From: Deltaproteobacteria bacterium | Lineage (GTDB): Bacteria > Desulfobacterota > Binatia > UTPRO1 | Direction: 5' to 3' | Length of the DNA stretch: 63,758 bases | NCBI GenBank assembly: GCA_020848745.1 | Contig: JADLHM010000047.1 | Span: 1-63,758, forward strand | Part shown: piece by piece, positions 47,509 to 56,809 of the stretch | Layout: every line of letters starts with the position of its first letter | Position numbering within the stretch: position 1 is the stretch's first letter | Notes under the pieces: generated by a model | The model's database searches: none | The model's input: the letters and a program-made list of their open reading frames with translations, nothing else | Told to the model about the DNA's origin: nothing | Program-made: the position numbers and the translations under genes

Positions 47509-50500
47509 TCACGGCCGCACGAAACGTTGGTAGATCTTCGGCAGCTCACGCGGCAGCGCCGTGATGTCCTCGATCACGAGATAGCGGGAAGCTTCGCACA
47601 TCTCCTTCAGGTAGTCGTGCCCGGCCTTGTCGACGGTGATGCAGAATGGCGTCACGCCGGCGCGCGCCGCCTCCTGGAAGGCCATCGTGGTGTCCTGGAT
47701 GCCGTAGACGTTCGAGCGGCGGTCGTCGCCGTAGTCGACGTCTTGCGGGAACCCGTCGGAGAGCAGGATCACGTGCTTCGAGCGCGCGGCGACGTTGCGC
47801 ATCTTGGCCACCGCGTGGCGCAGCGCCGCCCCCATGCGCGTCGAGCGCTTCGGCTCGATCGCGCCGATCCGGCCCTTCACCGCGCTCGTGAGCGGCTCGT
47901 TGAAGTGCTTCACGAGGTAGAGCTCGACCTGCCGGCGGCCGTGGCCGGAGAATCCGCAGATGCCGTAGGTGTCGCCGATCTCCTCGAGCGCCTCGGCCAT
48001 GACGACCAGCGCCTCCTTCGTGATGTCGATGACGCGGCGGCCGGCCGGCGCGTCGGGCACGGGCTCGTCGGTCGAGGCGCTCATGTCGACGAGGAAGAGC
48101 GTCGCGACGTCGCGCTCTTCGCGCTGCTTCGCCTGGTAGAGCTTCGGCGACGGCGGATGCCCCGAGCGCCGGTCGGCGCGCGCCGTGATCACGGCGTCGA
48201 GATCGAAGTCCTCGCCGTCCTCGAGGCCGTGGATCACCCGGTAGCGCTCGGGACGGATGCGCTGGAACTGGCGGCGCACCTCCGGGAGCAGGTCGGCGTG
48301 GGTCGCGAGGGTCTGGTGGAAGAAGTCGCCGGTGTCGCTCTCGAGCGGGATCTCGGCGAGCCGGCACCAGGCGTGGCGGTAGTCGGCGATGCGGTAGTCC
48401 CACTCGTCGTAGAGGAACTCGCCCTCGCCCGCCGCGTGCGGCAACGCCGCCGCGCGGCCGCTCTGCGCCTGGCGCAACAGGTTCTGCAGCTCGGCCATGC
48501 GCTCGCGCGGGAGCTTGCCGGCGAGATCGGACACGTAGAGGCCGAGCGCGGCGAGGTCCTCGCCGTGGCCCTGCGCCGCCGTGATGCGCACGCCCGATTG
48601 CAGGAGCTTCAGGAGCTCCTCGGGATCGAGCGGCACGCCGGCCGGACCGTCGCTTTCCTCGTCCGTGAGGGCGAGGGCGACTTCGTCGCCCAACTGCTGG
48701 TCTATCGGATCGGGCGCCTCCGGCGCCTTCGTGGCATCCTCCTCGCCGCCGCCGAGCACTTCGCCGCCGTCGAGGTAGAAGCGCGCGTCCTCGGCGAGGG
48801 CGGCGAGATCCTCGTCGTCGGCCGGCCCGTGCATCGCGCTCGCGAGCAGCGCGCCGGGCTCGCCGCGCATCATGTCGTCGTACACGGCGCGGGTGACGGC
48901 GGCGCTGTCCGCGACGGTCGCCGCGGGTGTCCCGAGCCGCGCCGCGAGCGTCGGCACGCGGCGCGCGAGCTCCGGCAGGCGCGCCTCGCGCAGCAGGTGG
49001 ACGAGGTGCCCGAGGGTTCCGGGCAGGCGGCGCCCTCCGTGCTCGAGCTCGGCCGCGACCGCCGCGAGGTCCCCGGCGAGGCCGCGATAGCGGCGCGCGA
49101 TGCCGGCGTCGACGCGGACGCCGTCGAAGATGGCGAAGAGCTCGCCCGCGACGCCGGGGTGGTCGAAGCCCGCGAAGAAGCGCTCGAGGGGCGGGTCGAG
49201 GGCGTCGCTCCCGAACTCGCGGCGCCCGGCGTGCTGCGCCGCGATCAGTCGGTAGAGGCGGAGGTTGCTCTCGGCCTCGGCGAAGGTCGCGAGCGCGGCC
49301 GGAAAGAGCGCGGTCTCGCGGCTCGGCGCATCGTCGCCCTCCGGCGTCGCCCGCTCGTCGAACGGCGGGCGGTAGCCGACGTCGGCGCGCCCCGCGACCT
49401 GCCAGCTCCGACCGGTCAGCATCTGGAGATAGCGCTTCAGGAGCCCCTGCACTTCGGGAAGCTCGACGGCCGTCGACTCCGCCGCGAGCACCGCGCGGCT
49501 CGTCCGCGAGTCGAGACCGAAGTAGGCGGCGCCGGCGTCGGGATGCTCGACCGCACGCTCGAGCCCCGCCGCCACCCAGCGCTCGATCCCGTCGATGCCG
49601 GTGCGCTCGAGGAGCCGGGGCAGCATCCGGTAGAACGGGACGGTGCCGGTCGGGAACACCGCCGCGACGCGGCCGGCGAGCGCGATCAGCGGGGCGCGCA
49701 CGTCGCGGGGCGTGTGGCCGAGGATCGCGCGCAGGACCGGCAGGAGGTCGGTGAGGGTGTCGGCGGCGTCGCGTGCGACCGGCCGCAGGCTCGCGAGGAG
49801 GTCCGCGCGCGCCTCCGGGACGACGGCGAGCGCGGCCGGGAGCGAAAAGTACGCCTCGACGCCGAGCGCGGGGGCGCGCTCCGCGGCGAGGGTCGCGAGC
49901 TCGAGGACGCCGCCGCGCTCCGCCTCGTCGAGTTCGCGGAGGGCCGGCGGCAGACTCGCGAATAGGTCGACCCGCGCCCGACCCGCCGCCGCCGCGGCGC
50001 GCCCGAGCGCGGCGAAGCGCGCGTAGTCCCGCGGCGCGAAGAGCGGCGCCGCGAGCCCGGTCGCTTCGAAGAAGGCGAGCGCTAGGACCTCGCCGTCGAA
50101 GCCGTGGCGCGCGAGCGACAACCCTTCGGCGACCCAGCGCCGGAGCCGTCCGTCGCCGGGCGCGAGACCCGCGAGCGCCGGCAGGCTCGCCGTGACGAAG
50201 GCCTCGCCGAGGCGGCGCGACACGACCAGCACGTCGCTCGCGAGCGTGAGCCAGGCGTCGAGCTCCGCCGCCGGCAGGCTCGCGAGCGCGGCGGGCGCCT
50301 CGGCGAAGTAGGACGCGGCGGCGTTCCGCGAGCCGTGGTCGCCGAGCGCGAGCCGCTCGCCGCCAGCGACCCAGCGCGCGAAGGCGCCTTCGCCGAGCGC
50401 CCACGCGGCCGGCGCCTGCCGGCAGTACTGCTGGGCGAGCGTGAGCGACGTCGCGGCGAGCCGGTCGCCGACCGCGAGGAGAAGATCGCGCGCGTGCGCC

Positions 50501-50592
50501 GGAAGCGCCGCGAGGCGCGGGCGCAGTTCGGCCGCGCCCGCGTCGAGGTGGCGGCTCTCGTACCACAGGCTGCGAAGACGCCTCACGGCCAC
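47509..50592 (-). CDS. very long NorD/CbbO-like protein with C-terminal VWA domain and internal W-repeats
   Basis: 1027 residues, longer than typical NorD (about 600-650) or CbbO (about 700-800). The N-terminal half is helical and repeats a unit RWVAxGxxLA...YF at about residues 73-96 (FARWVAGGERLALG), 152-175 (RRWVAEGLSLARHG) and 338-358 (ERWVAAGLERAVEH). A low-complexity acidic segment follows near 640-670. The VWA domain at about 830 to the end has the MIDAS VDMSASTDEP and LLSDGFPQDVDYG. It begins 12 bases after the ATPase gene. Such pairs remodel enzymes such as Rubisco or NO reductase; no client gene is in view. Confidence 0.85.
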   Translation of the reverse strand: MAVRRLRSLWYESRHLDAGAAELRPRLAALPAHARDLLLAVGDRLAATSLTLAQQYCRQAPAAWALGEGAFARWVAGGERLALGDHGSRNAAASYFAEAPAALASLPAAELDAWLTLASDVLVVSRRLGEAFVTASLPALAGLAPGDGRLRRWVAEGLSLARHGFDGEVLALAFFEATGLAAPLFAPRDYARFAALGRAAAAAGRARVDLFASLPPALRELDEAERGGVLELATLAAERAPALGVEAYFSLPAALAVVPEARADLLASLRPVARDAADTLTDLLPVLRAILGHTPRDVRAPLIALAGRVAAVFPTGTVPFYRMLPRLLERTGIDGIERWVAAGLERAVEHPDAGAAYFGLDSRTSRAVLAAESTAVELPEVQGLLKRYLQMLTGRSWQVAGRADVGYRPPFDERATPEGDDAPSRETALFPAALATFAEAESNLRLYRLIAAQHAGRREFGSDALDPPLERFFAGFDHPGVAGELFAIFDGVRVDAGIARRYRGLAGDLAAVAAELEHGGRRLPGTLGHLVHLLREARLPELARRVPTLAARLGTPAATVADSAAVTRAVYDDMMRGEPGALLASAMHGPADDEDLAALAEDARFYLDGGEVLGGGEEDATKAPEAPDPIDQQLGDEVALALTDEESDGPAGVPLDPEELLKLLQSGVRITAAQGHGEDLAALGLYVSDLAGKLPRERMAELQNLLRQAQSGRAAALPHAAGEGEFLYDEWDYRIADYRHAWCRLAEIPLESDTGDFFHQTLATHADLLPEVRRQFQRIRPERYRVIHGLEDGEDFDLDAVITARADRRSGHPPSPKLYQAKQREERDVATLFLVDMSASTDEPVPDAPAGRRVIDITKEALVVMAEALEEIGDTYGICGFSGHGRRQVELYLVKHFNEPLTSAVKGRIGAIEPKRSTRMGAALRHAVAKMRNVAARSKHVILLSDGFPQDVDYGDDRRSNVYGIQDTTMAFQEAARAGVTPFCITVDKAGHDYLKEMCEASRYLVIEDITALPRELPKIYQRFVRP

Positions 50593-50604
50593 GTCCGGTC
50601 GACT

Positions 50605-51399
50605 CTAGGGGAAGATCGAGGCAACCATCTCGTCGAGCGCGCGGCGCATCTCGGCGTCGTCGGTGAGGGAGCGGCTGATCGCGGCGGTGCAGGCGCGCCG
50701 CGCCGGGATGCCGTTCGCCATGAGTTTCGCCGCGTAGATGAGGAGCCGCGTGCTGACCCCCTCGGCGAGCCCGCCGCCGCGCAGGTTCCGCACCTTCTCG
50801 CCGAGCGTCGCGAGCTCGAGCGCGATGTCCATGTCGGTCTCGCCCTCGTGCGCGACGATCTGCGCTTCCTTGTCGCGCGGCGGGTAGTCGAACTCGAGGC
50901 TCACGAAGCGCTGTCGGGTCGACTGCTTCAGGTCCTTGAGCACGCTCTGGTAGCCCGGGTTGTAGGAGATGACGAGCAGGAAGTCGGGATGGGCCTCGAG
51001 GATCTCGCCCTTCTTGTCGATCGGCAGGATGCGGCGGTGGTCGGTGAGCGGATGGATCAGGACGATCGTGTCTTTGCGCGCCTCGACGATCTCGTCGAGG
51101 TAGCAGATCGCCCCGTGCTTCACGGCCTGCGTGAGCGGGCCGTCGATCCACACCGTCTCGTCGCCCTCGATGAGGTAGCGGCCGACCAGGTCGCTGCCCG
51201 TCAGGTCCTCGTGGCAGGCGACCGTGACGAGCCGGTCGCCGCGCGTCCGCTCCGGGTGGAGCTTCGCCGCCATGTACTCGACGAAGCGCGTCTTGCCGCA
51301 GCCCGTCGGTCCCTTGAGGAGGATCGGCAGGCGCTTCGCGTACGCGGCGGTGAAGACCTCGATCTCGTCGCCGATCGGGAGATAGTAGGGCGTGGCCAT
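50605..51399 (-). CDS. MoxR-family AAA+ ATPase (CbbQ/NorQ/GvpN type)
   Basis: A 264-residue AAA+ protein. Walker A is [18 protein letters not shown], Walker B is [13 protein letters not shown], sensor 1 is [15 protein letters not shown], and the arginine finger region is [12 protein letters not shown]. The C-terminal CbbQ_C part follows. It partners the VWA protein encoded directly downstream. Whether it activates Rubisco, NO reductase or something else cannot be told, because no such enzyme is encoded in the window. Confidence 0.93.
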   Translation of the reverse strand: MATPYYLPIGDEIEVFTAAYAKRLPILLKGPTGCGKTRFVEYMAAKLHPERTRGDRLVTVACHEDLTGSDLVGRYLIEGDETVWIDGPLTQAVKHGAICYLDEIVEARKDTIVLIHPLTDHRRILPIDKKGEILEAHPDFLLVISYNPGYQSVLKDLKQSTRQRFVSLEFDYPPRDKEAQIVAHEGETDMDIALELATLGEKVRNLRGGGLAEGVSTRLLIYAAKLMANGIPARRACTAAISRSLTDDAEMRRALDEMVASIFP

Positions 51400-51495
51400 G
51401 AGCGCGCGATTCTAGGGGCGGCCCGGCGGCCAAGCAATCGCGACGGGCGCCGCGGAGTCTCGGTTTGGTGGTGCATCGCAGTCTTCGTCGGTGTC

Positions 51496-51633
51496 GCCGG
51501 CGGGTGGGTCAGGGAGGGCTCCTACGGTCGCCGGGTCGCTGGTCCCGGCGCTCAAAGCCCGCCGGAGCTTCTCCGTCCTGCGCACGACGCGAGCTGACGG
51601 CTCCCCGAAGCCCTCTCTGACCCACTCGCAGGC
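51496..51633 (+). repeat. palindrome-ended repeat, copy 1 (138 bases)
   Basis: Ends are 25-base inverted repeats matching at 22 positions (GTGGGTCAGGGAGGGCT on the left against AGCCCTCTCTGACCCAC on the right). The core holds CCTACGGTCGCCGGG, GCGCACGACGCGAGCTGACG and GCTCCCCGAA. It encodes no open protein of its own. It resembles a MITE- or REP-like non-autonomous element. Confidence 0.75.
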
Positions 51634-51727
51634 GATTCCATCGAACACGATCGCTGTGACGGCTTGTCGACTCCGCGCGCGCATAGACCTGCGATCGAGC
51701 GCGCAGACATCTGTTGTTCGAACGGAT

Positions 51728-51872
51728 GCAGCACGCAGGCGGGTCGGGGATGGTTTCGGGGAGCCGTCAGCTCGCGTCGTGCGCAAGCCAGAGAGCCACC
51801 GGCGGGCAGTATGCGCTGGGTGGCACGAACCCGGCGACCGTAGGAGCCATCGCCGACCCGCCTGCGTGCTGC
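51728..51872 (-). repeat. palindrome-ended repeat, copy 2, inverted relative to copy 1 (145 bases)
   Basis: Ends are 28-base inverted repeats with about 26 matches (both begin GCAGCACGCAGGCGGGTCGG when read inward). Reverse-complemented, its core matches copy 1 over CTCCTACGGTCGCCGGG and GCGCACGACGCGAGCTGACG GCTCCCCGAA. The two copies face each other across 94 bases. Weak similarity seems to extend beyond the ends, around GTCTCGGTTT on both sides. Confidence 0.75.
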
Positions 51873-52004
51873 TACCGATCGCTTCATGGCTGCCGACGAA
51901 ACCGAGACACTGCTCGGCGCGCATCGGGCGCCGTCCCGGCTCGGGGGGCGCGTGCGATCCTCGTGGCGTTGCGTCGTGCGAGCGCGGCACGTACAGCGGG
52001 CGCC

Positions 52005-52733
52005 ATGCCGAAAGCCACCACCGCCGCCAGGATCGCCAAGACCGCGCCGCCCGCGTGCTTCACCGGGTTCGCCGACCGCGACGCCCGCTTCTTCACCAAG
52101 CTCGCCAGGAACCAGAGCCGCGACTGGTTCGCGGCCAACCGCGACGAGTACGAGGAGGGCTGGCTCGCGCCGATGAAGGCGCTCCTCGCCGCCGTCCGCG
52201 AGAAGCTCGCGCCGCGCTACGCGCACGAGGAGATCGCGCCGCCGAAGGTGTTCCGCATCTACCGCGACGTGCGGTTCTCGAAGGACAAATCGCCCTACAA
52301 GACCCACGTCGGCGGCTATCTCGGCATCGCGGGAAGCGGCGCGGGACCGTCCGGCGCGGCGGCGCTCTACTTCCATGTCGGCGCGGGCGAGCTTTTCGCC
52401 TGCGCCGGGCAGTACGTGATGGACGGCGAGCAGCTGAAGCGCTTCCGCGCCGCGGTCGACGACGCGAAACGCGGGCCCGAGCTCGCGAAGCTCGTCGCCG
52501 CGCTCGGACGCGCCGGCTTCACGATCGACTCCTACGAGCGGACGCAGCGCGTGCCGCGCGGCTTCGATCCCGAGCACCCCCGCGCGGAGCTCCTGCGCCG
52601 CAAGGGGTTGATCGTGATGTTCCCGGCGCCCGCGCGCGCGCTCCTCACGTCGCCGAAGCTCGTCGACGCGCTCGTGGCGCACGCGAAGAAGGCGGTGCCG
52701 CTCGTGGAGTGGCTCGCCGCGGTGACGGGCTAG
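52005..52733 (+). CDS. DUF2461 family protein (TIGR02453)
   Basis: A 242-residue protein of the DUF2461 family: FTGFADRDARFFTKLARNQS followed by RDWFAANRDEYEEG near the start, then VFRIYRDVRFSKDKSPYKTH and LYFHVGAGELFACAG, both conserved. The function of this widespread family is unknown. ATG 52005 begins after the repeat region. It overlaps the convergent glycosyltransferase by 4 bases. Confidence 0.88.
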   Translation: MPKATTAARIAKTAPPACFTGFADRDARFFTKLARNQSRDWFAANRDEYEEGWLAPMKALLAAVREKLAPRYAHEEIAPPKVFRIYRDVRFSKDKSPYKTHVGGYLGIAGSGAGPSGAAALYFHVGAGELFACAGQYVMDGEQLKRFRAAVDDAKRGPELAKLVAALGRAGFTIDSYERTQRVPRGFDPEHPRAELLRRKGLIVMFPAPARALLTSPKLVDALVAHAKKAVPLVEWLAAVTG

Positions 52734-53731
52734 CGGCGCTCCCGGTCGCGGGCGGTGTCGGTCGCGATCACGTAGAGCGGCCGGCCCTTCACTTCCTCGA
52801 AGATGCGGCTCACGTAGGTGCCGAGGATGCCGAGCGCGACGAGCTGGATGCCGGAGAGGAACGCGACGGCGACGAACACCGACGTCCACCCCGCCGGCGT
52901 CGCGCCGCCGAAGAGGCGGCCGAGGATCCCGTAGGCGACGAGGAGCAGACTCAAGCCGAAGACGGCGAAGCCCATCCACGCGACGAGCTGGAGGGGGAAG
53001 TTGGAGAACGCGGTGACGCCGTCGAGCGCCAGGCGGACGAGCTTCGTGTAGGGATACTTCGTCTCGCCCGCGAAGCGCTCGGCGCGCTTGTAGCGGACCT
53101 CGGCGTGACGGAAGCCGAGCCAGCGGATGAGCCCGCGGACGTAGCGGTTGCGCTCCGGCATGCGGTTGAGCGCGTCCGCGACCCGGCGGTCGAGGAGGCG
53201 GAAGTCGCCGACGTCCGGCGTCATGTCCACCGACGCGATCCGCTGCAGCACCCGGTAGAAGGTCCGGATCAGGAAGAGCCGGAGCGCGCTCTCGCCGGGG
53301 CGCTCGGTGCGCACGGCCGACACGACCTCCCATCCTTCGCGCCACTTGGCGACGAGCTCCGGGATCACCTCCGGCGGATCCTGCAGGTCGGCGTCGATGA
53401 CGACGACGGCGCGGCCGCGGGCGTGCTCGATGCCGGCCGTCACCGCGGCCTGGTGGCCGAAGTTCCGACTCAGGCGCAGAACGCGGAGGCGCGCGTTCCG
53501 GTCCGCGGCGTCGAGCAGGATCGCGGGCGACTCGTCGATCGAGCCGTCGTCGACGAACACGACCTCGTAGTCGGGCGTCGCCGTTTCGAGCATGGCGACG
53601 AGCCGCTGGAGCAGCTCCGGAAGCACGGCGCGCTCGTTGAAGATCGGGACGACCACCGACAGCTCCGGAGCCGCGCCCGGCGTGGCGGTCGAGGCGTCCA
53701 TGCTCTCGCTCCCGGGCTCGCTCGGCGCCAT
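52730..53731 (-). CDS. family 2 glycosyltransferase with C-terminal membrane anchor (ArnC/GtrB-like)
   Basis: A 333-residue polyprenyl-phosphate sugar transferase type. LSVVVPIFNERAVLPELLQR, VFVDDGSIDESPAIL, VVVIDADLQDPPEVIPELV (DxD) and KYPYTKLVRLALDGVTAFSN lead into two helices (LVAWMGFAVFGLSLLLVAYG and a second). Such enzymes make polyprenyl-phosphate sugars, which suits the GT39-like transferase at 56810. Last gene of a four-gene operon, 12 bases behind the methyltransferase. Confidence 0.9.
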   Translation of the reverse strand: MAPSEPGSESMDASTATPGAAPELSVVVPIFNERAVLPELLQRLVAMLETATPDYEVVFVDDGSIDESPAILLDAADRNARLRVLRLSRNFGHQAAVTAGIEHARGRAVVVIDADLQDPPEVIPELVAKWREGWEVVSAVRTERPGESALRLFLIRTFYRVLQRIASVDMTPDVGDFRLLDRRVADALNRMPERNRYVRGLIRWLGFRHAEVRYKRAERFAGETKYPYTKLVRLALDGVTAFSNFPLQLVAWMGFAVFGLSLLLVAYGILGRLFGGATPAGWTSVFVAVAFLSGIQLVALGILGTYVSRIFEEVKGRPLYVIATDTARDRERR

Positions 53732-53743
53732 GGCTCGGACGGG

Positions 53744-54484
53744 CTAGGCCGGGCGCTCGGCCAGGCAGAGGAGGGACACGCCGACGGGCAGCCGCCAGCG
53801 CGCGAGCCAGCGCCCTTCGGCGCCGAAGAGGCGCGCGAGCGTGTCGTTCACGATCCCGGGTTTCGTCATCGTGAAATCGGACTTCACCTGATCGGAGAGC
53901 GGCTCGCCGCGCAGCCGCCGCGCGACCCGCACGGCGGCGACCACCGGGAAGAGGAGGGCGTTGAAGTACGACAGGCGACGCGGCACGAGACCGGCGGCGC
54001 GCATGAGCCCGCCGAGCTCGGCGAGCGTGTAGCGGCGGCGATGGTGGCTCACGATGTCCTGGTTGCCCCAGAGGAACCGGAACGCCGGGACGGTGACGAG
54101 CACGTGGCCGCCGGGACGGCAGACGCGCGCCAGCTCGACGAACGCCGCCCGGTCGTCCTCGACGTGCTCGACGATGTCGAAGGCCGTCACGAGGTCGAAG
54201 GCGGCGCTCGCGATCGGAACGTGGATGATGCTGCCGAGGAACATCGGGCACGCGACACGCGTTCGCGCGAAGCGGATGGCCTCGACCGACATGTCCATGC
54301 CGATCACGGTGCCGTACGGCTCGAGGAACTTCAGCATGGCGCCGGTGCCGAAGCCGATGTCGAGCATGCGGAGCGGCGTCGCCGCCAGCGGCTCCAGGAG
54401 GCGCGTGAAGATCTCGCGCCGGCCGCGGAACCACCAGTGCGTGTCCTCGATCTCGGAGTACTCGGCGTAGAAGTCCCGCTGCAT
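53744..54484 (-). CDS. class I SAM-dependent methyltransferase
   Basis: A 246-residue methyltransferase. YSEIEDTHWWFRGRREIF precedes motif I MLDIGFGTGAMLKFLE, then FDLVTAFDIVEHVEDD and CRPGGHVLVTVPAF. The WWF..RR motif is usual in sugar- or polysaccharide-linked methyltransferases found beside GT2 genes. It directly abuts the stop codon of the TPR gene, with no intervening bases. Substrate unknown. Confidence 0.88.
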   Translation of the reverse strand: MQRDFYAEYSEIEDTHWWFRGRREIFTRLLEPLAATPLRMLDIGFGTGAMLKFLEPYGTVIGMDMSVEAIRFARTRVACPMFLGSIIHVPIASAAFDLVTAFDIVEHVEDDRAAFVELARVCRPGGHVLVTVPAFRFLWGNQDIVSHHRRRYTLAELGGLMRAAGLVPRRLSYFNALLFPVVAAVRVARRLRGEPLSDQVKSDFTMTKPGIVNDTLARLFGAEGRWLARWRLPVGVSLLCLAERPA

Positions 54485-55741
54485 CTACTTCGTGACCGTT
54501 TCCATCGCGGTCCCGCTCGCCGCGTCGGCGATCTCGATGGTGCGCGCGTCGGTGACGGCGAACTTCTGCTTCGCGTCCGCGAGGATGGTCTCGAGGCGCG
54601 TGCGGAACATGGTGCGCGCGAACTCGGGCATGCTCGTCATCGGGAAGTCGGCGACGAGCACGCGGACACGGGTCGGGTCGGGCCACTCGATGCTCTGGAT
54701 CTTCGGCCCGAGGATCTGGTGGGCGCGGAGCTGCGCCTCCACCTGGCTCGGGAAGTCCTTGCCGGCGCCGACACTCGCGGGCGGCGCGCTCGGCGCGGCC
54801 CCCGCCGTGCTCCCCGTGGGGACGCTCGCGATGTTCGCGGCCGCCGCCCCCGGCGGCGTGGAGGAGAGCTGCGTCTTCACGCGGTCGATGCGGGTTCGCG
54901 TGTCGTCGTCGGTCGCGAGCTCGCGCGCCTTCTCGAGCGAGGCCATGGCCTTCTCGCGATCGCCCTTGGCCTCGTAGGCGAGACCGAGGTTGAAGTGCGC
55001 CTGCAGGAAGGTCGGCTTCGACGCGAGCGCCTGCTGATATCCGGCGATCGCCTTGTCGATCTGCCGTTGGTAGAGGTACGCGGTCGCGAGGTCGGTGCGT
55101 ACGCTCGCGTCGTCCGGGCTCTTCGCGAGGTAGCGTTCGTATTGCTGCGCGGCCAGGTCGAACTTCTGCTGGTCGTAGTAGGCGTTGCCGAGGCCCCGGA
55201 TCGCGTCGCCGTCGTCGGCGCTGATCGAAAGCACGTGCTGCCACGAGGCGAGGGCCTGCTCGCCGTAGCTCGGATCCATCGCGGCGGCGCGCGCCTGAAC
55301 CTGCGCGAGGCTCTTCCATGCGGCGACGTCCTGTGGCGCGGCGTTCGCCTTCTCGGCGAGCTGCGTGACGAACTTCTTCGCGTCGTCGGGGAGGCCGACC
55401 GCGGGATGGTCGGCCGGCATCTCGCCGCTGGCGGCGACGCCGGCGGCGCCGCCCGCGGGCGCCGCGGGTCGGCCGCGTCCGGGCGCGCTCGACGTGGCGG
55501 GGCCCGGCTGCAGGACGCCGACCCACACCAGCAACCCGGCCGCGAGGAAGAAGGCGAGGACGACGAGGCCGGGCAGCTGGTCGCGGAGGCTCGTCGCCGC
55601 CGCCCCCGTAGGGGGCAGGGCGGCGGGCGCGCTGCCGACGGCCTGCCCGCAGCCCGCACAGAAGCGCGCCGTCGCCTGCAGGCGCTCTCCGCACGCGGAG
55701 CAGAAACGCGCGCCGCTCTCCCTGCGCTCGGCCGCGGTCAT
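54485..55741 (-). CDS. zinc-ribbon, membrane helix and TPR protein
   Basis: A 418-residue protein: N-terminal zinc ribbon FCSACGERLQATARFCAGCG (about 15-34), one helix near 57-78 (LPGLVVLAFFLAAGLLVWVG), an Ala/Pro linker, then at least four TPR-like units (GNAYYDQQKFDLAAQQYERY, TAYLYQRQIDKAIAGYQQAL, HFNLGLAYEAKGDREKAMAS) to about 285, and a C-terminal 130-residue domain with alternating strands. ATG 55741 overlaps the upstream O-methyltransferase stop. A scaffold role is possible. Confidence 0.8.
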   Translation of the reverse strand: MTAAERRESGARFCSACGERLQATARFCAGCGQAVGSAPAALPPTGAAATSLRDQLPGLVVLAFFLAAGLLVWVGVLQPGPATSSAPGRGRPAAPAGGAAGVAASGEMPADHPAVGLPDDAKKFVTQLAEKANAAPQDVAAWKSLAQVQARAAAMDPSYGEQALASWQHVLSISADDGDAIRGLGNAYYDQQKFDLAAQQYERYLAKSPDDASVRTDLATAYLYQRQIDKAIAGYQQALASKPTFLQAHFNLGLAYEAKGDREKAMASLEKARELATDDDTRTRIDRVKTQLSSTPPGAAAANIASVPTGSTAGAAPSAPPASVGAGKDFPSQVEAQLRAHQILGPKIQSIEWPDPTRVRVLVADFPMTSMPEFARTMFRTRLETILADAKQKFAVTDARTIEIADAASGTAMETVTK

Positions 55742-56724
55742 TTGTGGCCGACGACCAGCGTGGAGAGGAGGCCGGGAGGCAGGACGTCGGCCTCGGCGCG
55801 CGCGAAGCCGGCGGCGAGCAGCCACTCGCGGATCTCGGCGAAGGCGTAATCGCGTCCGTGCGTGAAGAGCAGCATGGCGATCGAGAAGATCGCCGCCGGC
55901 GCCGGGCTCGTGCCGGACTCGTCGGTCACGTGATCCTTGATCATCACGCGCCCGCCCGCGACGAGCGCGCCGTGGATCTTGCGCATGAGCGCTCGATTGG
56001 TTTCCTCGTCCTCCCCGTGGATGACGTTCGAAAGGAAGACGAGATCGTAGCCAGCCGGCAACGGATCCCGGAGGTAGTCGCCGGCGACGAGCTCGATCCG
56101 GTCGGCGACGCCGCTCGCGTCGAGGTGGCGGCGCGCGACGGCGAGCGTGCCGGGGAGGTCGAAGATCGTGGCGCGGAGAGCGGGGTGCCGGCGCACCATC
56201 TCGATCGCGTACGAGCCGGGACCGCCGCCGAGGTCGAGGAGCCGCCGCACGCCGCCGAGATCGAGCGTCTCGGCGAGCACGCGCGCGTCGCCGCGTGCGG
56301 CGACGATGCTCGCCATCGCGTCAATGAAGCGCGTAGTGGCCTCGGGGCTCGACTGGAACATATCGGGGTCGCGCGCCGGTGCGCCGGTGCGGACGGTCTC
56401 GGCGAGGTGCTCCCAGAGGGGCCAGAGCGACGCGTCGAAGCGCACGTATCCCGTGTACGAGGTGGGCGACGCCGTCGTCAGGTAGGTGCGGGTGACGTCG
56501 GTCTCCTTGAACAGGTCGCCGTCCTTGCGGACGATCCGCATGGCGACCAGCGCGTTCAGCAGGAGCTCGGTCGCGCGGGCGTCGGTGCCGGCCGCGGCGG
56601 CGATCGCGGCGGCCGTGCGGCCGGGCGCGTCGAGCCGATCGAAGAGGCCGAGCGTCACGGCGGCATGCAGGATCCGCGCTTCGGCATAGCCGCCGTTGAT
56701 GCGGGCGAGCTCCCGAAATTCCAT
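55738..56724 (-). CDS. SAM-dependent O-methyltransferase with dimerisation domain
   Basis: A 328-residue methyltransferase of the AdoMet_MTase/ASMT type. N-terminal winged-helix dimer part (LGLFDRLDAPGRTAAAIAAA), then LLDLGGGPGSYAIEMVRR (SAM site), DLPGTLAVARRHLDASGV, LVFLSNVIHGEDEETNRALM and GGRVMIKDHVTDESG, where the catalytic His is expected. It heads the operon to the GT2 gene. It probably methylates a small aromatic or polyketide-like compound, but the substrate cannot be read. Confidence 0.88.
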   Translation of the reverse strand: MEFRELARINGGYAEARILHAAVTLGLFDRLDAPGRTAAAIAAAAGTDARATELLLNALVAMRIVRKDGDLFKETDVTRTYLTTASPTSYTGYVRFDASLWPLWEHLAETVRTGAPARDPDMFQSSPEATTRFIDAMASIVAARGDARVLAETLDLGGVRRLLDLGGGPGSYAIEMVRRHPALRATIFDLPGTLAVARRHLDASGVADRIELVAGDYLRDPLPAGYDLVFLSNVIHGEDEETNRALMRKIHGALVAGGRVMIKDHVTDESGTSPAPAAIFSIAMLLFTHGRDYAFAEIREWLLAAGFARAEADVLPPGLLSTLVVGHK

Positions 56725-56809
56725 CGCGGGGTATGTAACAGGTCGAATCCGGGCTTGCCAGACGAGAGGCGGCGTCGTGCGGCGCCCGCATGTGATAAGA
56801 GCGCGCGCG

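Larger units (their letters stand above)
51400..52004. other. 600-base non-coding stretch carrying two inverted palindromic repeats
   Basis: No gene is supported on either strand; long open frames here are shadows of the repeats. The two repeat units are listed separately. The remainder, including the 94-base spacer 51634-51727, shows no RNA gene that I can recognise. Confidence 0.6.

Noticed and set aside
47546-51433. 1295-residue open frame over the NorD/NorQ genes
   Set aside because: Composition is almost only Arg, Ala, Gly and Pro; the other frame holds real domains.
51552-55694. 1380-residue minus-strand open frame across the repeats, DUF2461 and the GT2/methyltransferase/TPR genes
   Set aside because: Shadow frame with low-complexity composition; the genes on other frames carry conserved motifs.
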